Shown here one piece after another: positions 43,225 through 53,900 of a stretch of DNA of 64,000 nt; position 1 is the stretch's first letter; each line of letters opens with the position of its first letter. Source of the stretch: Scrofimicrobium canadense (GTDB lineage Bacteria; Actinomycetota; Actinomycetes; Actinomycetales; Actinomycetaceae); NCBI RefSeq assembly GCF_009696615.1, contig NZ_VULO01000002.1, forward strand, positions 62,001 to 126,000, written 5' to 3'. The translations under genes were made by a program, and so were the position numbers. Under the pieces are notes generated by a model, which saw only the letters and a program-made list of their open reading frames with translations, ran no database searches and was not told the DNA's origin.

Positions 43225-43407
43225 GCAACGATCCGGCCAGGGACACCTGGGTATCACCGGGGAGCAGTCGGAAGAACGGGAGTAATCCTCACTAGAACCG
43301 ACCGGGTTGGCCCGAAATAGCCGGAGAATGAGTGGCCCGATGTGGGCAAGCTGGGTGGTACCGCGGCGCAAGTCGTCCCTGCATAGTTCAAGCAGAGAGG
43401 ACAACCG
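43225..43407 (+). promoter_or_regulatory. T-box leader of ileS (isoleucine-tRNA sensing)
   Basis: Seen: the invariant T-box sequence GGGTGGTACCGCGG at 43353-43366 and a candidate Ile specifier codon ATC at 43285-43287 in AGTAATCCTC, within a stem that precedes ileS. There is no terminator with T-run before the start codon. The ribosome site AGAGG lies close behind the T-box, so control is probably on translation, as known for actinobacterial ileS T-boxes with an ultrashort Stem I. Start of the RNA is estimated from a TAAACT -10-like element at 43213. Confidence 0.88.
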
Positions 43408-46400
43408 GTGAATCGCTTTCCCAAACACCGCGACGATGAAGAAGTGACTCCAAAGCCCGATTTTCCGCGCCTCGAAGAAGAAATTTTGGGCTATTGGAAG
43501 GCCAGGGGAACATTTGAGGACTCGATCAACCAGCGACCCGCAGGGGAGTCTGGGAGTAATGAGTTCGTGTTCTATGACGGTCCTCCTTTTGCCAACGGAC
43601 TTCCCCACTATGGGCATCTGTTGACCGGATACGTCAAAGACGTAGTTGGCCGGTACCAAACGATGTTGGGGCGCCGCGTCGAACGGCGGTTTGGTTGGGA
43701 CACTCACGGTTTGCCTGCTGAGCTAGAAGCTGAACGCGAACTGGGAATTGACGATAAATCTGAAATTGAAGGTCCCGGTGGTATGGGGATCGCGGCCTTC
43801 AACGAAGCGTGTCGCGCTTCAGTGCTCAAGTACACGAAAGAATGGGAAGAATACGTCACGCGCCAAGCCCGTTGGGTTGACTTTGATAATGATTACAAGA
43901 CCCTTGATCCCGACTATATGGAGAGCGTACTTTGGGCCTTCAAGACTCTTTATGACAAAGGGCTTGCATACGAGGGGCATCGGGTGTTGCCGTACTGTTG
44001 GAACGACCAGACTCCTCTGTCAAACCATGAACTGAAAATGGATGATGACGTCTACCAGGATCGCACTGATCAAACGGCAACAGTGGGAGTTGCGCTACTC
44101 GATTCAGATGGTGAGCCAACGGGTGAATACGCTCTCATCTGGACAACAACCCCGTGGACGTTACCTTCTAATCTGGCAATCGCTGCCGGACCTGATATTG
44201 ACTATGTGGAGGTTGTTCCCGAAAACGGTCCGCTTGCGGGCAAACGCGTATACCTTGGGCAAGCCCGGTTGGATGCGTATAGAAACGAGCTAGGTGAAGA
44301 CACTCAGCCTGTGCGCCACTTCAAGGGTAGTGAGCTCATCGGACGCAGCTATCAGCCGATGTTTCCCTATTTTGCGGATAATGAAAACAGCTTCCGCATT
44401 ATCCGCGGCGACTTCGTGACCACTGAGGACGGTACCGGACTGGTTCACCTTGCACCTGCCTTTGGTGAAGACGACATGCAGGTATGTCACGCTGAAGGTA
44501 TCAAGCCTGTGATTCCCCTGGACGAGGGGGCGGTATTCACCAGTTTGGTGCCGGACTACGAAGGGACGCAGGTATTTGATGCGAACCGGCTTATTCTCTC
44601 GGACTTACGAGAGAGTGAAGGTCCGCTAGCACGTATTGAAGAGGGTCGCCGCGCTATCTTGGTAAAGCAAGCGTCGTATCAGCACTCATACCCGCATTGT
44701 TGGCGTTGCCGCCAGCCGCTCATCTACATGGCAGTGGGCTCATGGTTTGTAGAGGTGACAAAGTTCCGCGATCGTATGGTGGAGCTCAATCAGCAGATCA
44801 ATTGGGTCCCGTCCCACATCAAAGATGGACAATTCGGTAAATGGTTAGAAGGTGCTCGCGACTGGTCTATTTCTCGTAATCGCTTTTGGGGATGCCCGAT
44901 TCCCGTATGGAAGTCCGATGACCCAGCCTATCCGCGGATTGATGTATACGGTTCCATCGAAGAGCTTAAGAGAGACTTTGGTGTTGACCAGGTAGAACTT
45001 CATCGTCCGGCTGTGGATGAGTTAGTACGTCCGAATCCAGATGACCCTACCGGACAGTCAATGATGCGACGTGTGCCGGAAGTTTTGGACTGCTGGTTTG
45101 AATCCGGTTCCATGCCTTTTGCGCAAGTCCACTACCCGTTCGAGAACCGTGAGTGGTTTGAAGACCACTATCCCGGTGATTTCATTGTTGAATACATTGG
45201 TCAAACACGCGGCTGGTTCTACACCTTGCACGTGCTGGCCACTGCGCTCTTTGACAGGCCAGCTTTCCGCAATGCCGTAAGTCACGGCATTGTGCTTGGC
45301 GACGACGGACGAAAAATGTCGAAGTCTTTGCGCAACTATCCCGATGTTACTGGGGTGTTTGACACCTACGGTTCTGACGCTATGCGGTGGTTCCTTATGA
45401 GTTCACCCGTGGTGAGAGGCGGAAATCTTGCAGTGACAGAAGAGGGCATCCGCGACGCTGTACGGCAAGTATTACTGCCTTTGTGGAATACCTATTATTT
45501 CTTGGCGCTGTATGCTAACGCCGCGCACGGCGGTGAAGGAATGGCAGTCTACCGCCTCGAATCTACAGACGGCTTGCCAGAAATGGAACGCTATCTCTTG
45601 GCCCGTACCAGTGAGGTTGTCCAATCTATGCGTGCGGCATTGGACGAATACGACATTCCAGAGGCCACAGCACTCTTTCGTGACCACCTCGACGTGCTCA
45701 CCAATTGGTATGTTCGCACGCGAAGAGACGCGTTCTGGGATGAAGAGCAACAGTCGTTCGATGCACTGTACACCGCGTTGGTGACTCTCATCGAAGCTGC
45801 AGCACCCTTGCTGCCTCTGGTTAGTGAAGAGATTTGGCGTGGACTCACTGGGGGTGAGTCGGTCCATCTGACGAATTTTCCAGAGCCCCCATCCAGTTGG
45901 TCAGACCCTGCGTTAGTTTCTGCTATGGACGAGGCGCGTGATATTGTTTCTGCAGCTCACGCACTTCGCAAGGCCGCCAAAGTCAGGGTTCGCCAGCCAC
46001 TAGCAACACTGGTGGTTGTATCAGAGAACGCTGAGCAGCTGCGTCCTTTTGCCCAGCTCGTTGCCTCTGAGGTCAATGTGAAAAATGTACAGATTGAGGA
46101 GCCACAGAAATCTGGTTTTGCTGTCCGCCAAGAGCTTTCTCTCAATCCGCGTGCATTTGCCCCTGCGACTCGTAAAAACACCTCTAAGCTATTTGCTGCG
46201 CAAAAGGCTGGAAACTGGCAGCTGCGAGAGGATGGGACAGTCTATTTCCCAGAGCTTGACATTGTATTGAGTGGAGAGCAGATTTCGTTGTCTGCGCGGG
46301 TAGATGCTCAGGGAGATGAGGTTGCTCAAGTCCTAGAGTCAGGAGCTTTTGTTGTCCTCGATACGGCAATCGATGAAGCTTTGGAGGCTGAGGGGTACGC

Positions 46401-46623
46401 GCGCGACGTAGTGCGAGCAGTCCAGGATGCACGTAAAGTAGCTGACTTGCATATTGCAGACCGAATCCGACTCACGCTTGCGGTACCAGCAGACCGGCTG
46501 GAGGCGACCCAGACTCACCAGGAAATGATCGCTTCCGAAACACTTTCACGTGAAGTGAATATCAGCGTGGGAGATGAACTATCAGTGACTGTGGAAAAAA
46601 TCGATGTGGAGAAGACTGAATGA
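43408..46623 (+). CDS. ileS: Isoleucyl-tRNA synthetase
   Basis: 1071 residues. Class I synthetase charging tRNA-Ile. The HIGH motif appears as GLPHYGHLL and KMSKS as [11 protein letters not shown]. The editing domain ([12 protein letters not shown]) is in between, and a long C-terminal anticodon domain follows. Length and the HYGH form fit the eukaryote-like IleRS type common in actinobacteria, which is often associated with mupirocin resistance; resistance itself is not shown. GTG 43408 has AGAGG seven bases upstream, within reach of the T-box structure. It overlaps folC by four bases. Confidence 0.96.
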   Translation: MNRFPKHRDDEEVTPKPDFPRLEEEILGYWKARGTFEDSINQRPAGESGSNEFVFYDGPPFANGLPHYGHLLTGYVKDVVGRYQTMLGRRVERRFGWDTHGLPAELEAERELGIDDKSEIEGPGGMGIAAFNEACRASVLKYTKEWEEYVTRQARWVDFDNDYKTLDPDYMESVLWAFKTLYDKGLAYEGHRVLPYCWNDQTPLSNHELKMDDDVYQDRTDQTATVGVALLDSDGEPTGEYALIWTTTPWTLPSNLAIAAGPDIDYVEVVPENGPLAGKRVYLGQARLDAYRNELGEDTQPVRHFKGSELIGRSYQPMFPYFADNENSFRIIRGDFVTTEDGTGLVHLAPAFGEDDMQVCHAEGIKPVIPLDEGAVFTSLVPDYEGTQVFDANRLILSDLRESEGPLARIEEGRRAILVKQASYQHSYPHCWRCRQPLIYMAVGSWFVEVTKFRDRMVELNQQINWVPSHIKDGQFGKWLEGARDWSISRNRFWGCPIPVWKSDDPAYPRIDVYGSIEELKRDFGVDQVELHRPAVDELVRPNPDDPTGQSMMRRVPEVLDCWFESGSMPFAQVHYPFENREWFEDHYPGDFIVEYIGQTRGWFYTLHVLATALFDRPAFRNAVSHGIVLGDDGRKMSKSLRNYPDVTGVFDTYGSDAMRWFLMSSPVVRGGNLAVTEEGIRDAVRQVLLPLWNTYYFLALYANAAHGGEGMAVYRLESTDGLPEMERYLLARTSEVVQSMRAALDEYDIPEATALFRDHLDVLTNWYVRTRRDAFWDEEQQSFDALYTALVTLIEAAAPLLPLVSEEIWRGLTGGESVHLTNFPEPPSSWSDPALVSAMDEARDIVSAAHALRKAAKVRVRQPLATLVVVSENAEQLRPFAQLVASEVNVKNVQIEEPQKSGFAVRQELSLNPRAFAPATRKNTSKLFAAQKAGNWQLREDGTVYFPELDIVLSGEQISLSARVDAQGDEVAQVLESGAFVVLDTAIDEALEAEGYARDVVRAVQDARKVADLHIADRIRLTLAVPADRLEATQTHQEMIASETLSREVNISVGDELSVTVEKIDVEKTE

Positions 46624-48116
46624 CCGAACCTAAGGGGATTGACCCCGAACTGATTCCTTATCTTCTTGGTGAAGACCAAGCCAAACTGGAGGAAGAGGAA
46701 TCACAACTGGACGCAGTCGAAGTTGCTGAGTTGCTTGGCGGCACCGATAACGACCGCGATCCAGTCGACCCGGTTGACGAGGTGGCGGTTCGCGCCCGTG
46801 TACGCGAACTAGCAACCACGCTCTTCGCGCGAGCACCCGAACACGATTTCGATCCCAGTTTGGCGCGTATCGAGGGACTACTCGACATTCTGGGTAGCCC
46901 GCAAGATGCCTATCCGATCATCCATATTGCAGGAACAAACGGGAAAACATCGACGGCACGGATAGCAGATGCTTTGCTTGGCGCCTTCGATCTCAAAGTG
47001 GGACGCTTTACCAGTCCGCATTTGCGAGACATCCGAGAGCGCATCACAGTGGAGGGCGAGCCTCTCTCACCCCAACAGTTTGTTGACGCGTGGGACGATA
47101 TTGCACCATATGTCGCGATGATGGATGAGAAGGGTTCTCCTAAACTGTCCTTTTTTGAGGTTCTTACCGCTATGGCCTATGCGGCTTTTGCAGATTATCC
47201 CGTAGATGTAGCGGTTATCGAGACTGGTATGGGTGGAGTATGGGACGCCACCAATGTGGCGAACGCGGGGGTTGCAGTACTCACCCATATCGACCGTGAC
47301 CATCAGCAGTGGCTGGGCGATACGTTAGAAGAGATTGCCACTGAAAAGGTTGGCATTATCAAAGAAAAAACTATTGTTGTCGCTGAGAAACAAACTGACG
47401 AGGTCGAGGCAATTATCCGTGACCGATGCTCTCAGACGGACTCGGTGTTGTGGATGGAAGGCGTTGATTGGGAGGTTGTGGATCGCCAACCGGGCGTGGG
47501 TGGCCAGATGATTACATTGCGCACACCGGCGGGGGTATATGAGGACCTATTTGTTCCACTCCTAGGCAAACATCAGGCCAGTAACGCCGGGGCTGCTCTC
47601 GTGGCAGTGGAAGCCATTTTGGGAGGGAAAGCGCTTAAAGCCGATGTTGTCGACGCAGGAATGCAAGGGGTACGTTCCCCGGGGCGCCTCGAAGTTTTGA
47701 GGGGTTCCCCTGCCATTGTCGTCGACTCGGCACACAATCCCGATGGGGCAGCTGCGTTGGGACCAGCACTTGTGGAATCCTTTGCCTTTGATTACACGGT
47801 GGGCGTCTACTCTGCAATGCGAGATAAGAATATTGAGGCCACCTTGGCGGAGATGGAACCATTCTTGGACGCGATTGTGGTAGTCCCCATGGATGGTCCG
47901 CGGGCCGCAGAACTGAGCGATTTAGAAGAAATTGCTGCCGATGTCTTCGATGAGGCTTATGCTGAAGAAGGACTGGTTGCGGGAATCGACCGGGCCGCGG
48001 CGTTAGTTGATCGAACTAACGACCCTCAAGCGAATAAAGGCATTGTCATCTTTGGCTCAGTGGTTTTGGCAGGAGAAGCTACCGCTCTCTTGCGTCCCGA
48101 TCAGCGCCTTGGATGA
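46620..48116 (+). CDS. folC: Folylpolyglutamate/dihydrofolate synthase
   Basis: 498 residues. Adds glutamate to folates (and possibly forms dihydrofolate). The P-loop [41 protein letters not shown] and [12 protein letters not shown] are intact. It begins by a four-base overlap with ileS (ATGA), a conserved pairing. The first about 60 residues are an acidic extension (rich in Glu/Asp) ahead of the usual domain start; since the coupled ATG is the natural start, I keep it. Cytoplasmic. Confidence 0.93.
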   Translation: MTEPKGIDPELIPYLLGEDQAKLEEEESQLDAVEVAELLGGTDNDRDPVDPVDEVAVRARVRELATTLFARAPEHDFDPSLARIEGLLDILGSPQDAYPIIHIAGTNGKTSTARIADALLGAFDLKVGRFTSPHLRDIRERITVEGEPLSPQQFVDAWDDIAPYVAMMDEKGSPKLSFFEVLTAMAYAAFADYPVDVAVIETGMGGVWDATNVANAGVAVLTHIDRDHQQWLGDTLEEIATEKVGIIKEKTIVVAEKQTDEVEAIIRDRCSQTDSVLWMEGVDWEVVDRQPGVGGQMITLRTPAGVYEDLFVPLLGKHQASNAGAALVAVEAILGGKALKADVVDAGMQGVRSPGRLEVLRGSPAIVVDSAHNPDGAAALGPALVESFAFDYTVGVYSAMRDKNIEATLAEMEPFLDAIVVVPMDGPRAAELSDLEEIAADVFDEAYAEEGLVAGIDRAAALVDRTNDPQANKGIVIFGSVVLAGEATALLRPDQRLG

Positions 48117-48161
48117 TCCGATGCGAAAATCATAATTGGGTGACAAGGCAGGGAGGCCACG

Positions 48162-49154
48162 ATGAAAAAGCTAATCAACGATCCACAGCAGGTAGTAACG
48201 GAAACTCTGGAGGGTTTCGCTCTCGCGTATCCAGATTTGGTTGAAGTACATTTCGATCCGGATTGGGTTGAACGAAAAGTCTCGAAAGACGCCGGAAAAG
48301 TAGGGTTGGTTTCCGGAGGAGGCTCTGGTCACGAACCATTGCACGCAGGCTATGTTGGGGTCGGGATGCTCGATGCTGCTGTCCCGGGTCCAGTATTCAC
48401 TTCGCCAACACCGGACCCGATCGTGGAGGCTACACGGGCAGCCGACAAAGGCGCGGGGGTTGTGCATATTGTGAAGAACTACACCGGAGACGTGCTCAAC
48501 TTTGAGACAGCAGCAGAACTGGCAGAAATGGATGATATCAGCGTTGAAACCGTTCTGGTGGACGACGACTGTGCAGTTGAAAACTCCACGTGGACCGCGG
48601 GTAGGCGCGGGGTTGCAGGTACGGTTCTTGTTGAAAAAATCGCCGGTGCCGCAGCCGAGCGGGGTGATGACTTGGCGACTGTCGCGGCGATAGGACGCAG
48701 AGTCAATGAGAATATGCGCTCTATGGGTCTTGCACTGGGACCGTGTACGGTTCCACACGCAGGTAAGCCTTCATTCGACCTCGCTGAAGACGAGATAGAA
48801 CTGGGAATAGGTATCCACGGCGAACCGGGATACCGCCGCGGACATATGGAACCAGCCGACTCACTGACGGAGGAGCTCTATCATCGAGTTCGTGACGACC
48901 TTGGGTTGGTGAAAGGCGACCGTGTAATTGCACTAGTAAATGGAATGGGGGGGACTCCTGAGTCGGAACTTTTTATTGTTTTCCGCAAACTCGCCGCGCT
49001 GCTAGAACAGGATGGGGTCGAGAGGGCTCGATCCCTGGTAGGTAATTATGTGACCAGCTTGGAGATGCCGGGTGTTTCCATTACCCTGTTGCGCTTGGAC
49101 TCGGAGATGGAAGAACTTTTTGACGCGCCGGCATACACACCGGCATGGAAGTGA
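48162..49154 (+). CDS. dhaK: PTS-dependent dihydroxyacetone kinase, substrate-binding subunit DhaK
   Basis: 330 residues. Covalently binds dihydroxyacetone through the histidine in GIGIHGEPG. GGGSGHEPLHAGYVG and the C-terminal LDSEMEELFDAPAYTPAWK (landmark LDSEMEELFDAPAYTP) are typical. It works with DhaL, which carries ADP, and with DhaM. ATG 48162 has GGGAGG upstream. First gene of the dhaK-dhaL-dhaM operon. Confidence 0.96.
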   Translation: MKKLINDPQQVVTETLEGFALAYPDLVEVHFDPDWVERKVSKDAGKVGLVSGGGSGHEPLHAGYVGVGMLDAAVPGPVFTSPTPDPIVEATRAADKGAGVVHIVKNYTGDVLNFETAAELAEMDDISVETVLVDDDCAVENSTWTAGRRGVAGTVLVEKIAGAAAERGDDLATVAAIGRRVNENMRSMGLALGPCTVPHAGKPSFDLAEDEIELGIGIHGEPGYRRGHMEPADSLTEELYHRVRDDLGLVKGDRVIALVNGMGGTPESELFIVFRKLAALLEQDGVERARSLVGNYVTSLEMPGVSITLLRLDSEMEELFDAPAYTPAWK

Positions 49155-49164
49155 AGGCTAGATA

Positions 49165-49812
49165 GTGATCAATAGTGCGCAATGGGCCAGACTCTGGATT
49201 ACCCAAGCAGCTGAGTCAGTGGCAGAAAACCGCGAACACCTGATAGACCTCGATCGGCAAATCGGAGACGGCGATCATGGTGAAAATCTGGATCGAGGTT
49301 TTGCCGCGGCTGTACGGGGTGACGCATTAGAGAATGCAGGTAATGGTGCAGACGTGCTCAAGCATGTTGCTAAAACCTTAATGTCGACTGTGGGTGGAGC
49401 TGCTGGGCCACTGTACGGGACGGCTTTTTTGCGAGGAGCGCAACAGCTAGTCGAAGATCAACTCACGGCTGCGCAGGTGGCGGCGCTTCTTGAAGCAGCC
49501 GTGGGTGGGGTCCAGGCGCGAGGCAAAGCAACGCTCGGAGAAAAGACGATGGTCGATGCGCTTCTACCAGCGGCAGAAGCGGCTCGCAAAATCGCAGATG
49601 CTAATGGTAGCGCTCAAGAAGCTTTGCGGGCAGCTGCAGAGTCGGCCCGGTCCGGCGCCAATGCGACCGGACCAATGCAAGCCACCAAAGGACGAGCCTC
49701 GTACCTAGGTGAGCGAAGTAAAGGACATCTTGATCCGGGGGCGGTGTCCTCGGCCCTTCTCATCGAAGCTGCTGCTTCTGCGGCGGATCAACTGGAAGGT
49801 GACCTGTCGTGA
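49165..49812 (+). CDS. dhaL: Dihydroxyacetone kinase subunit DhaL (ADP-binding)
   Basis: 215 residues. Motifs DRQIGDGDHGENLDRGF (metal-ADP binding Asp residues) and GGAAGPLYGTAF are intact, followed by the helical barrel with GRASYLGERSKGHLDPGA. ADP bound here is rephosphorylated by DhaM and donates phosphate to dihydroxyacetone on DhaK. GTG 49165 has GAAGG upstream. Its stop overlaps the dhaM start by four bases. Confidence 0.95.
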   Translation: MINSAQWARLWITQAAESVAENREHLIDLDRQIGDGDHGENLDRGFAAAVRGDALENAGNGADVLKHVAKTLMSTVGGAAGPLYGTAFLRGAQQLVEDQLTAAQVAALLEAAVGGVQARGKATLGEKTMVDALLPAAEAARKIADANGSAQEALRAAAESARSGANATGPMQATKGRASYLGERSKGHLDPGAVSSALLIEAAASAADQLEGDLS

Positions 49813-50471
49813 CTGCGGCGATCGGGTTCGTCATTGTCTCTCATTCGAAGACACTTGCTCAAGGCGTTGCCGAACTTGCGGGACAGATGGCTCCCGACGT
49901 ACGTATCGCCGTGGCCGGTGGTCGGGAGGATGAAGGACTAGGGACCTCATTTGATCTTATCGATCAGCGTTTGACTGATGTTTTGAGCCAATGTGAGGGT
50001 GCAGTAGTGCTGACCGACATCGGATCAGCGACCCTCACTGCGGAGTCTGTTATTGAGTTCCGTGATGACCAAGATCGCATAGCCCTTGCTGACGCCCCCT
50101 TAGTTGAGGGAGCAGTGGCTGCCGCGGTAGCCGCACAGCAGGGCGGTGATTTGAAAGCAGTTGCCCAAGCAGCTCACGGTGCCGCTCATGTGTGGAACGG
50201 GCATTCTCAGGAAACCGTGACCGAAGGACGCAGTGTAATAATCGCTGATAAGAGCGGTTTACATGCTCGACCTGCTGCGGCACTGGCACGTCTTGCGGCA
50301 TCCTTTGAAGCAGATATTATGGTGGACGGAGTAGACGCGAAGTCGATCATAGGACTAATGTCACTAGGTAGGCGCCAAGGAGACACTGTGGTTATAAGCG
50401 CCACAGGTCCCGACGCTGAGAAAGCAATAACAGAGATTGGTGACGCGATTGTCGCTGGTTTTGAAGACTGA
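49809..50471 (+). CDS. dhaM: DhaM phosphotransfer subunit fused to HPr
   Basis: 220 residues in two domains. Residues about 1-125 are an EIIA-mannose-like DhaM domain (GFVIVSHSKTLAQGVAEL, phospho-His in VSHS; LTDIGSATLTAES). Residues about 135-220 are an HPr domain with the active-site His in SGLHARPAAALARLA and the AKSIIGLMSLG segment. The fusion receives phosphate from PTS enzyme I and passes it through HPr to DhaM to ADP on DhaL. E. coli DhaM also has a partial EI domain, missing here. Starts at GTG 49809, coupled to dhaL. Confidence 0.93.
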   Translation: MTAAIGFVIVSHSKTLAQGVAELAGQMAPDVRIAVAGGREDEGLGTSFDLIDQRLTDVLSQCEGAVVLTDIGSATLTAESVIEFRDDQDRIALADAPLVEGAVAAAVAAQQGGDLKAVAQAAHGAAHVWNGHSQETVTEGRSVIIADKSGLHARPAAALARLAASFEADIMVDGVDAKSIIGLMSLGRRQGDTVVISATGPDAEKAITEIGDAIVAGFED

Positions 50472-50481
50472 GAGGATACTC

Positions 50482-50946
50482 ATGCCCACACCAGACCTTT
50501 TGGATCCCAAAAAAGAGCACACCCTAGTTTTGGTGAAACCAGATGGTTTCAGGCGTGGTCTGACCGGCGAGATACTGCGCCGAATTGAGTCTAAGGGCTA
50601 TGTTCTCAAGGGTTTGAAAATCAAACAGGCTGACCGTGCTCTTTTGGAAGAGCACTATGCTGAGCATCGGGAACGTCCCTTTTTCCAAGGCCTGATCGAA
50701 TACATGAGTGCTTCACCGCTGGTCGCGATCGTCGTCGAGGGTGACAGAGTTATTGAAGGTGTGCGTTCTCTTATGGGCACAACAAACCCCACCTTGGCGG
50801 CACCGGGCACTATTCGCGGAGATTTGGGACGTGACTGGGGAACCGGTCAGGTGGAGAACCTAGTTCATGGATCTGACTCGACCACCTCGGCCATTCGCGA
50901 GATCGCGCTATGGTTCCCGGAACTGGAGTACCACGCTGAGGACTAA
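50482..50946 (+). CDS. ndk: Nucleoside diphosphate kinase
   Basis: 154 residues. Transfers gamma-phosphate between nucleoside tri- and diphosphates. Seen: HTLVLVKPDGFRRGL at the N-terminus and the active-site His in VENLVHGSDST. ATG 50482 with GAGGA five bases upstream is chosen over upstream in-frame starts inside dhaM. About ten residues longer at the N-terminus (MPTPDLLDPKKE) than the minimal enzyme. Its end almost touches smc (3 bases). Confidence 0.95.
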   Translation: MPTPDLLDPKKEHTLVLVKPDGFRRGLTGEILRRIESKGYVLKGLKIKQADRALLEEHYAEHRERPFFQGLIEYMSASPLVAIVVEGDRVIEGVRSLMGTTNPTLAAPGTIRGDLGRDWGTGQVENLVHGSDSTTSAIREIALWFPELEYHAED

Positions 50947-50949
50947 CTC

Positions 50950-53900
50950 ATGTATCTGAAGTCACTCAGCTTGCGTGGCTTCAAGTCTTTTGCCAAACCC
51001 ACCACTTTTCGGTTCGAGCCGGGGATCACCTGCGTGGTTGGTCCCAACGGCTCGGGTAAATCCAATGTTGTGGATGCACTCTCATGGGTGATGGGTGAGC
51101 AAGGTGCAAAAAACTTGCGGGGCGGCGCGATGGCAGATGTCATATTTGCCGGTTCGTCGGGGAGGGCAGGCCTTGGCCGGGCATTCGTGGAACTGACCAT
51201 CGACAACTCCGATGGGCTACTTCCCATTGATTATGCTGAAGTGACTATTTCGCGCACCCTATTTCGTGGAGGTGGCTCCGAATACGCAATCAACGGTGCG
51301 GATGCGCGACTGCTTGACGTCCAGGAATTGCTGTCCGATACGGGCATGGGCAAACAAATGCACGTTATCGTGGGACAGGGCAGACTTGATGCTGTTTTAC
51401 GCGCAACTCCCGAAGAACGACGGGCATTTATTGACGAGGCAGCTGGTGTTCTCAAACATCGTCGCCGCAAAGAACGAGCCCTGCGCAAGCTGGAAAATAT
51501 GGACCAAAACTTGGTGCGGGTTTTGGACCTCACAGAAGAAATCAAGCGGCAACTCAAACCTCTAGCACGGCAGGCAAAAGCAGCGAGAGTTGCTGAAGAC
51601 GTATTGTCAGAAATCGATGAAACATCACGGAGACTTGTCGCAGAAGACCTCGTGCGCGCTCGCGAACGTCATGAGCGCGATACTGCCTTAGCCCAGCAGG
51701 CGCGCGACCGTGTGGAAGGTTCTTCGTCCGAGTCTCACAGCCTCGAACTGCGACTGCGTGAGCTTGAAGGCAAACTTGAAAATGTAGATCAGTACGTTCG
51801 CGGCTACACAGAAATGACACACCAGTTCGACTCTGTGAGGGAAAGACTAGCTTCTCTCGTGGGGATCGCTATGGAACGCATTTCTTCCCACACCGGACGC
51901 GAGGTAGTCTCAGAAGCTCAGATTGATCTTGCACGTCAGAATGTGCAAGGGGCACGTAAAGAAGCTCAGGATTTGGCGGCGGACGCGCAAGCGAAAACCG
52001 AATCTCTATCGCGCACCCGTGAACAGAGAAAGAATGCCGAAGAAGCAGAACGGGAGGCACGTAAGAACCTGCACTATGCTGAAGAGGCTCTGAGCCGTCG
52101 TCAGACGGAGTCCTCTCGTTTGTTGCAGGCAGTGGCACGAACCCAATCGCGATACGAGGAGGCACAAGCAGCCCTGGAGCGAGCCGAAAATGAGCGGCTG
52201 CAGGCAGCTAAAGACCTGGCGTCTTTGCCGTTACCCGCTCAACCAGATGAATCTGAAGATACCTCAGAGGTTCTTAGCGCTCACCATACGCGTATGGCTC
52301 TGGAAGAATCTGAAGCGCGAAAGGCACTAGAAGAGGCTCACAAGGAAGAAAGTACGATTCAGGCGGCCCTGGCGAAGTGGCAAGGGCAGCGGCAAGCATT
52401 AGAACCTAAAAAGCCTGAGTTCAAAGAGCTTGATGATGGTCGGTGGGCTCCTCAAGGACAACTGGTAGATAGGTTAACTGTTGCTGTTGGGTGGGAAAAA
52501 GCAATCTCAGCTTTACTTGGAACCTTTGATGAAGCCGTAATAGTAGGGGAAAATGACTCCGTCGCGTCTGGTCTGCGGTGGGCAAGTGAAACGGGAATAG
52601 GTCTGCGTGCCGTCGTTTCTGGAAACGCAGATACCCCAGTGGAGGGGAATGCGTGGGAAGCAGTGGAAAGCACAAGGGGACTTGATGGTGCCATAGCAGA
52701 ACTATTGGACGGAGCGTGGTTAGCCGAGGACCTGGACGAGGCACAAGCCCTTCTCCAAAGGCCTGGTGTTCGTAAGGTGGCCACGCGTGATGGAGTAGTC
52801 TTGGGACGCCGAACGATCGCCGGTGGCAGCACAGATATGCAAGCTGCATTGGTGGTTCGCGCAGAATGGAAGAATGCTCGTGCCGAGGAAGAACGGTGTG
52901 AGAAGGCGTTGAGATTAGCGCAAGAACGTGTTGTGCGCGCCAAGAATCACCTTCAACAAGCCAGCGCCTCAACAGCTGAAGCAATGTCCAAATTGCGAGA
53001 GTTTGATGCGCGATCAGCGCGGCTTGCGAAGGAACGAGCTGAGGAAGCTGCACGGCGTGCGGCTGCAGTGGCAAGAGAAGAGCGGGCGGCACAGGAAGTA
53101 CTTCGTAGAACTACGGCAGTTGAAGAGAGTGCACAAGCTGCCAGGGAAGCCGCTCAGGCCGCGGAAGCGATCCCGGAGGTCAATGCGGAGTCTTTCCTCA
53201 AGGAACCCAGGCAAGCTCTTGACCAGGCCACCCAGAGATTACGCGTGGTACGAGAAACAGAGATGAAAGCTGAGGTTGCCGCGCGTGAAGCACGTGATAA
53301 AGCCCAAGCAGCAGCTCGTGCACTGCAGGTGATGACTGATCGTGTGCGGATGCTAGAAGACGATAGGCGCCGGGGCTTGGAAGAAGCTACCGCACAGGAA
53401 AGAAGAAAATCGCACCTTCTTGATGTTCATAAACGTGCTGACGCGGGACGCAACGAAGCAGCCAAACATTACGCAACTGCGCTCGCATTGAGAGAAAAAT
53501 ATGAGGCGCAAGCCAGCGAACTCAAAGAAGAGATAGTACGGGTTCGCACAGACCTAGAGAAACACCGTAGCAGCCAATCCCACGCAGATGAGATTCGTAG
53601 GCAGGCGGAGGTCGCTCTGGCTCAATCGGCCTTGATGATGGACGAGGCCACTAAACGAGCTGAAGAACTAAGTGACGACATAGAAGCGCTCATTGCCAGC
53701 CATGGTCCCCACATTCCTGTGATCGACAGTGAGGGGAACGCAGTCCCGTATTCGCGCGCGGATATTCAAGAGAGGCTCGAGCAAGCTCGGACTCGCCTGG
53801 CCCGCCTGGGGGTCGTCAATCCACTTGCCGTGGAGGAGCACAAGGCGCTGTCGGAGCGCCTCCAGTTTCTAGAGGACCAAGTAGCAGATCTTCAGAAGTC

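Noticed and set aside
43075-43707. Minus-strand open frame of 210 codons across the ileS leader
   Set aside because: It covers the T-box and the start of ileS and has no protein-like pattern.
52421-53092. Minus-strand frames inside smc
   Set aside because: Codon bias of the coiled-coil region produces long antisense frames; no ribosome site or domain.
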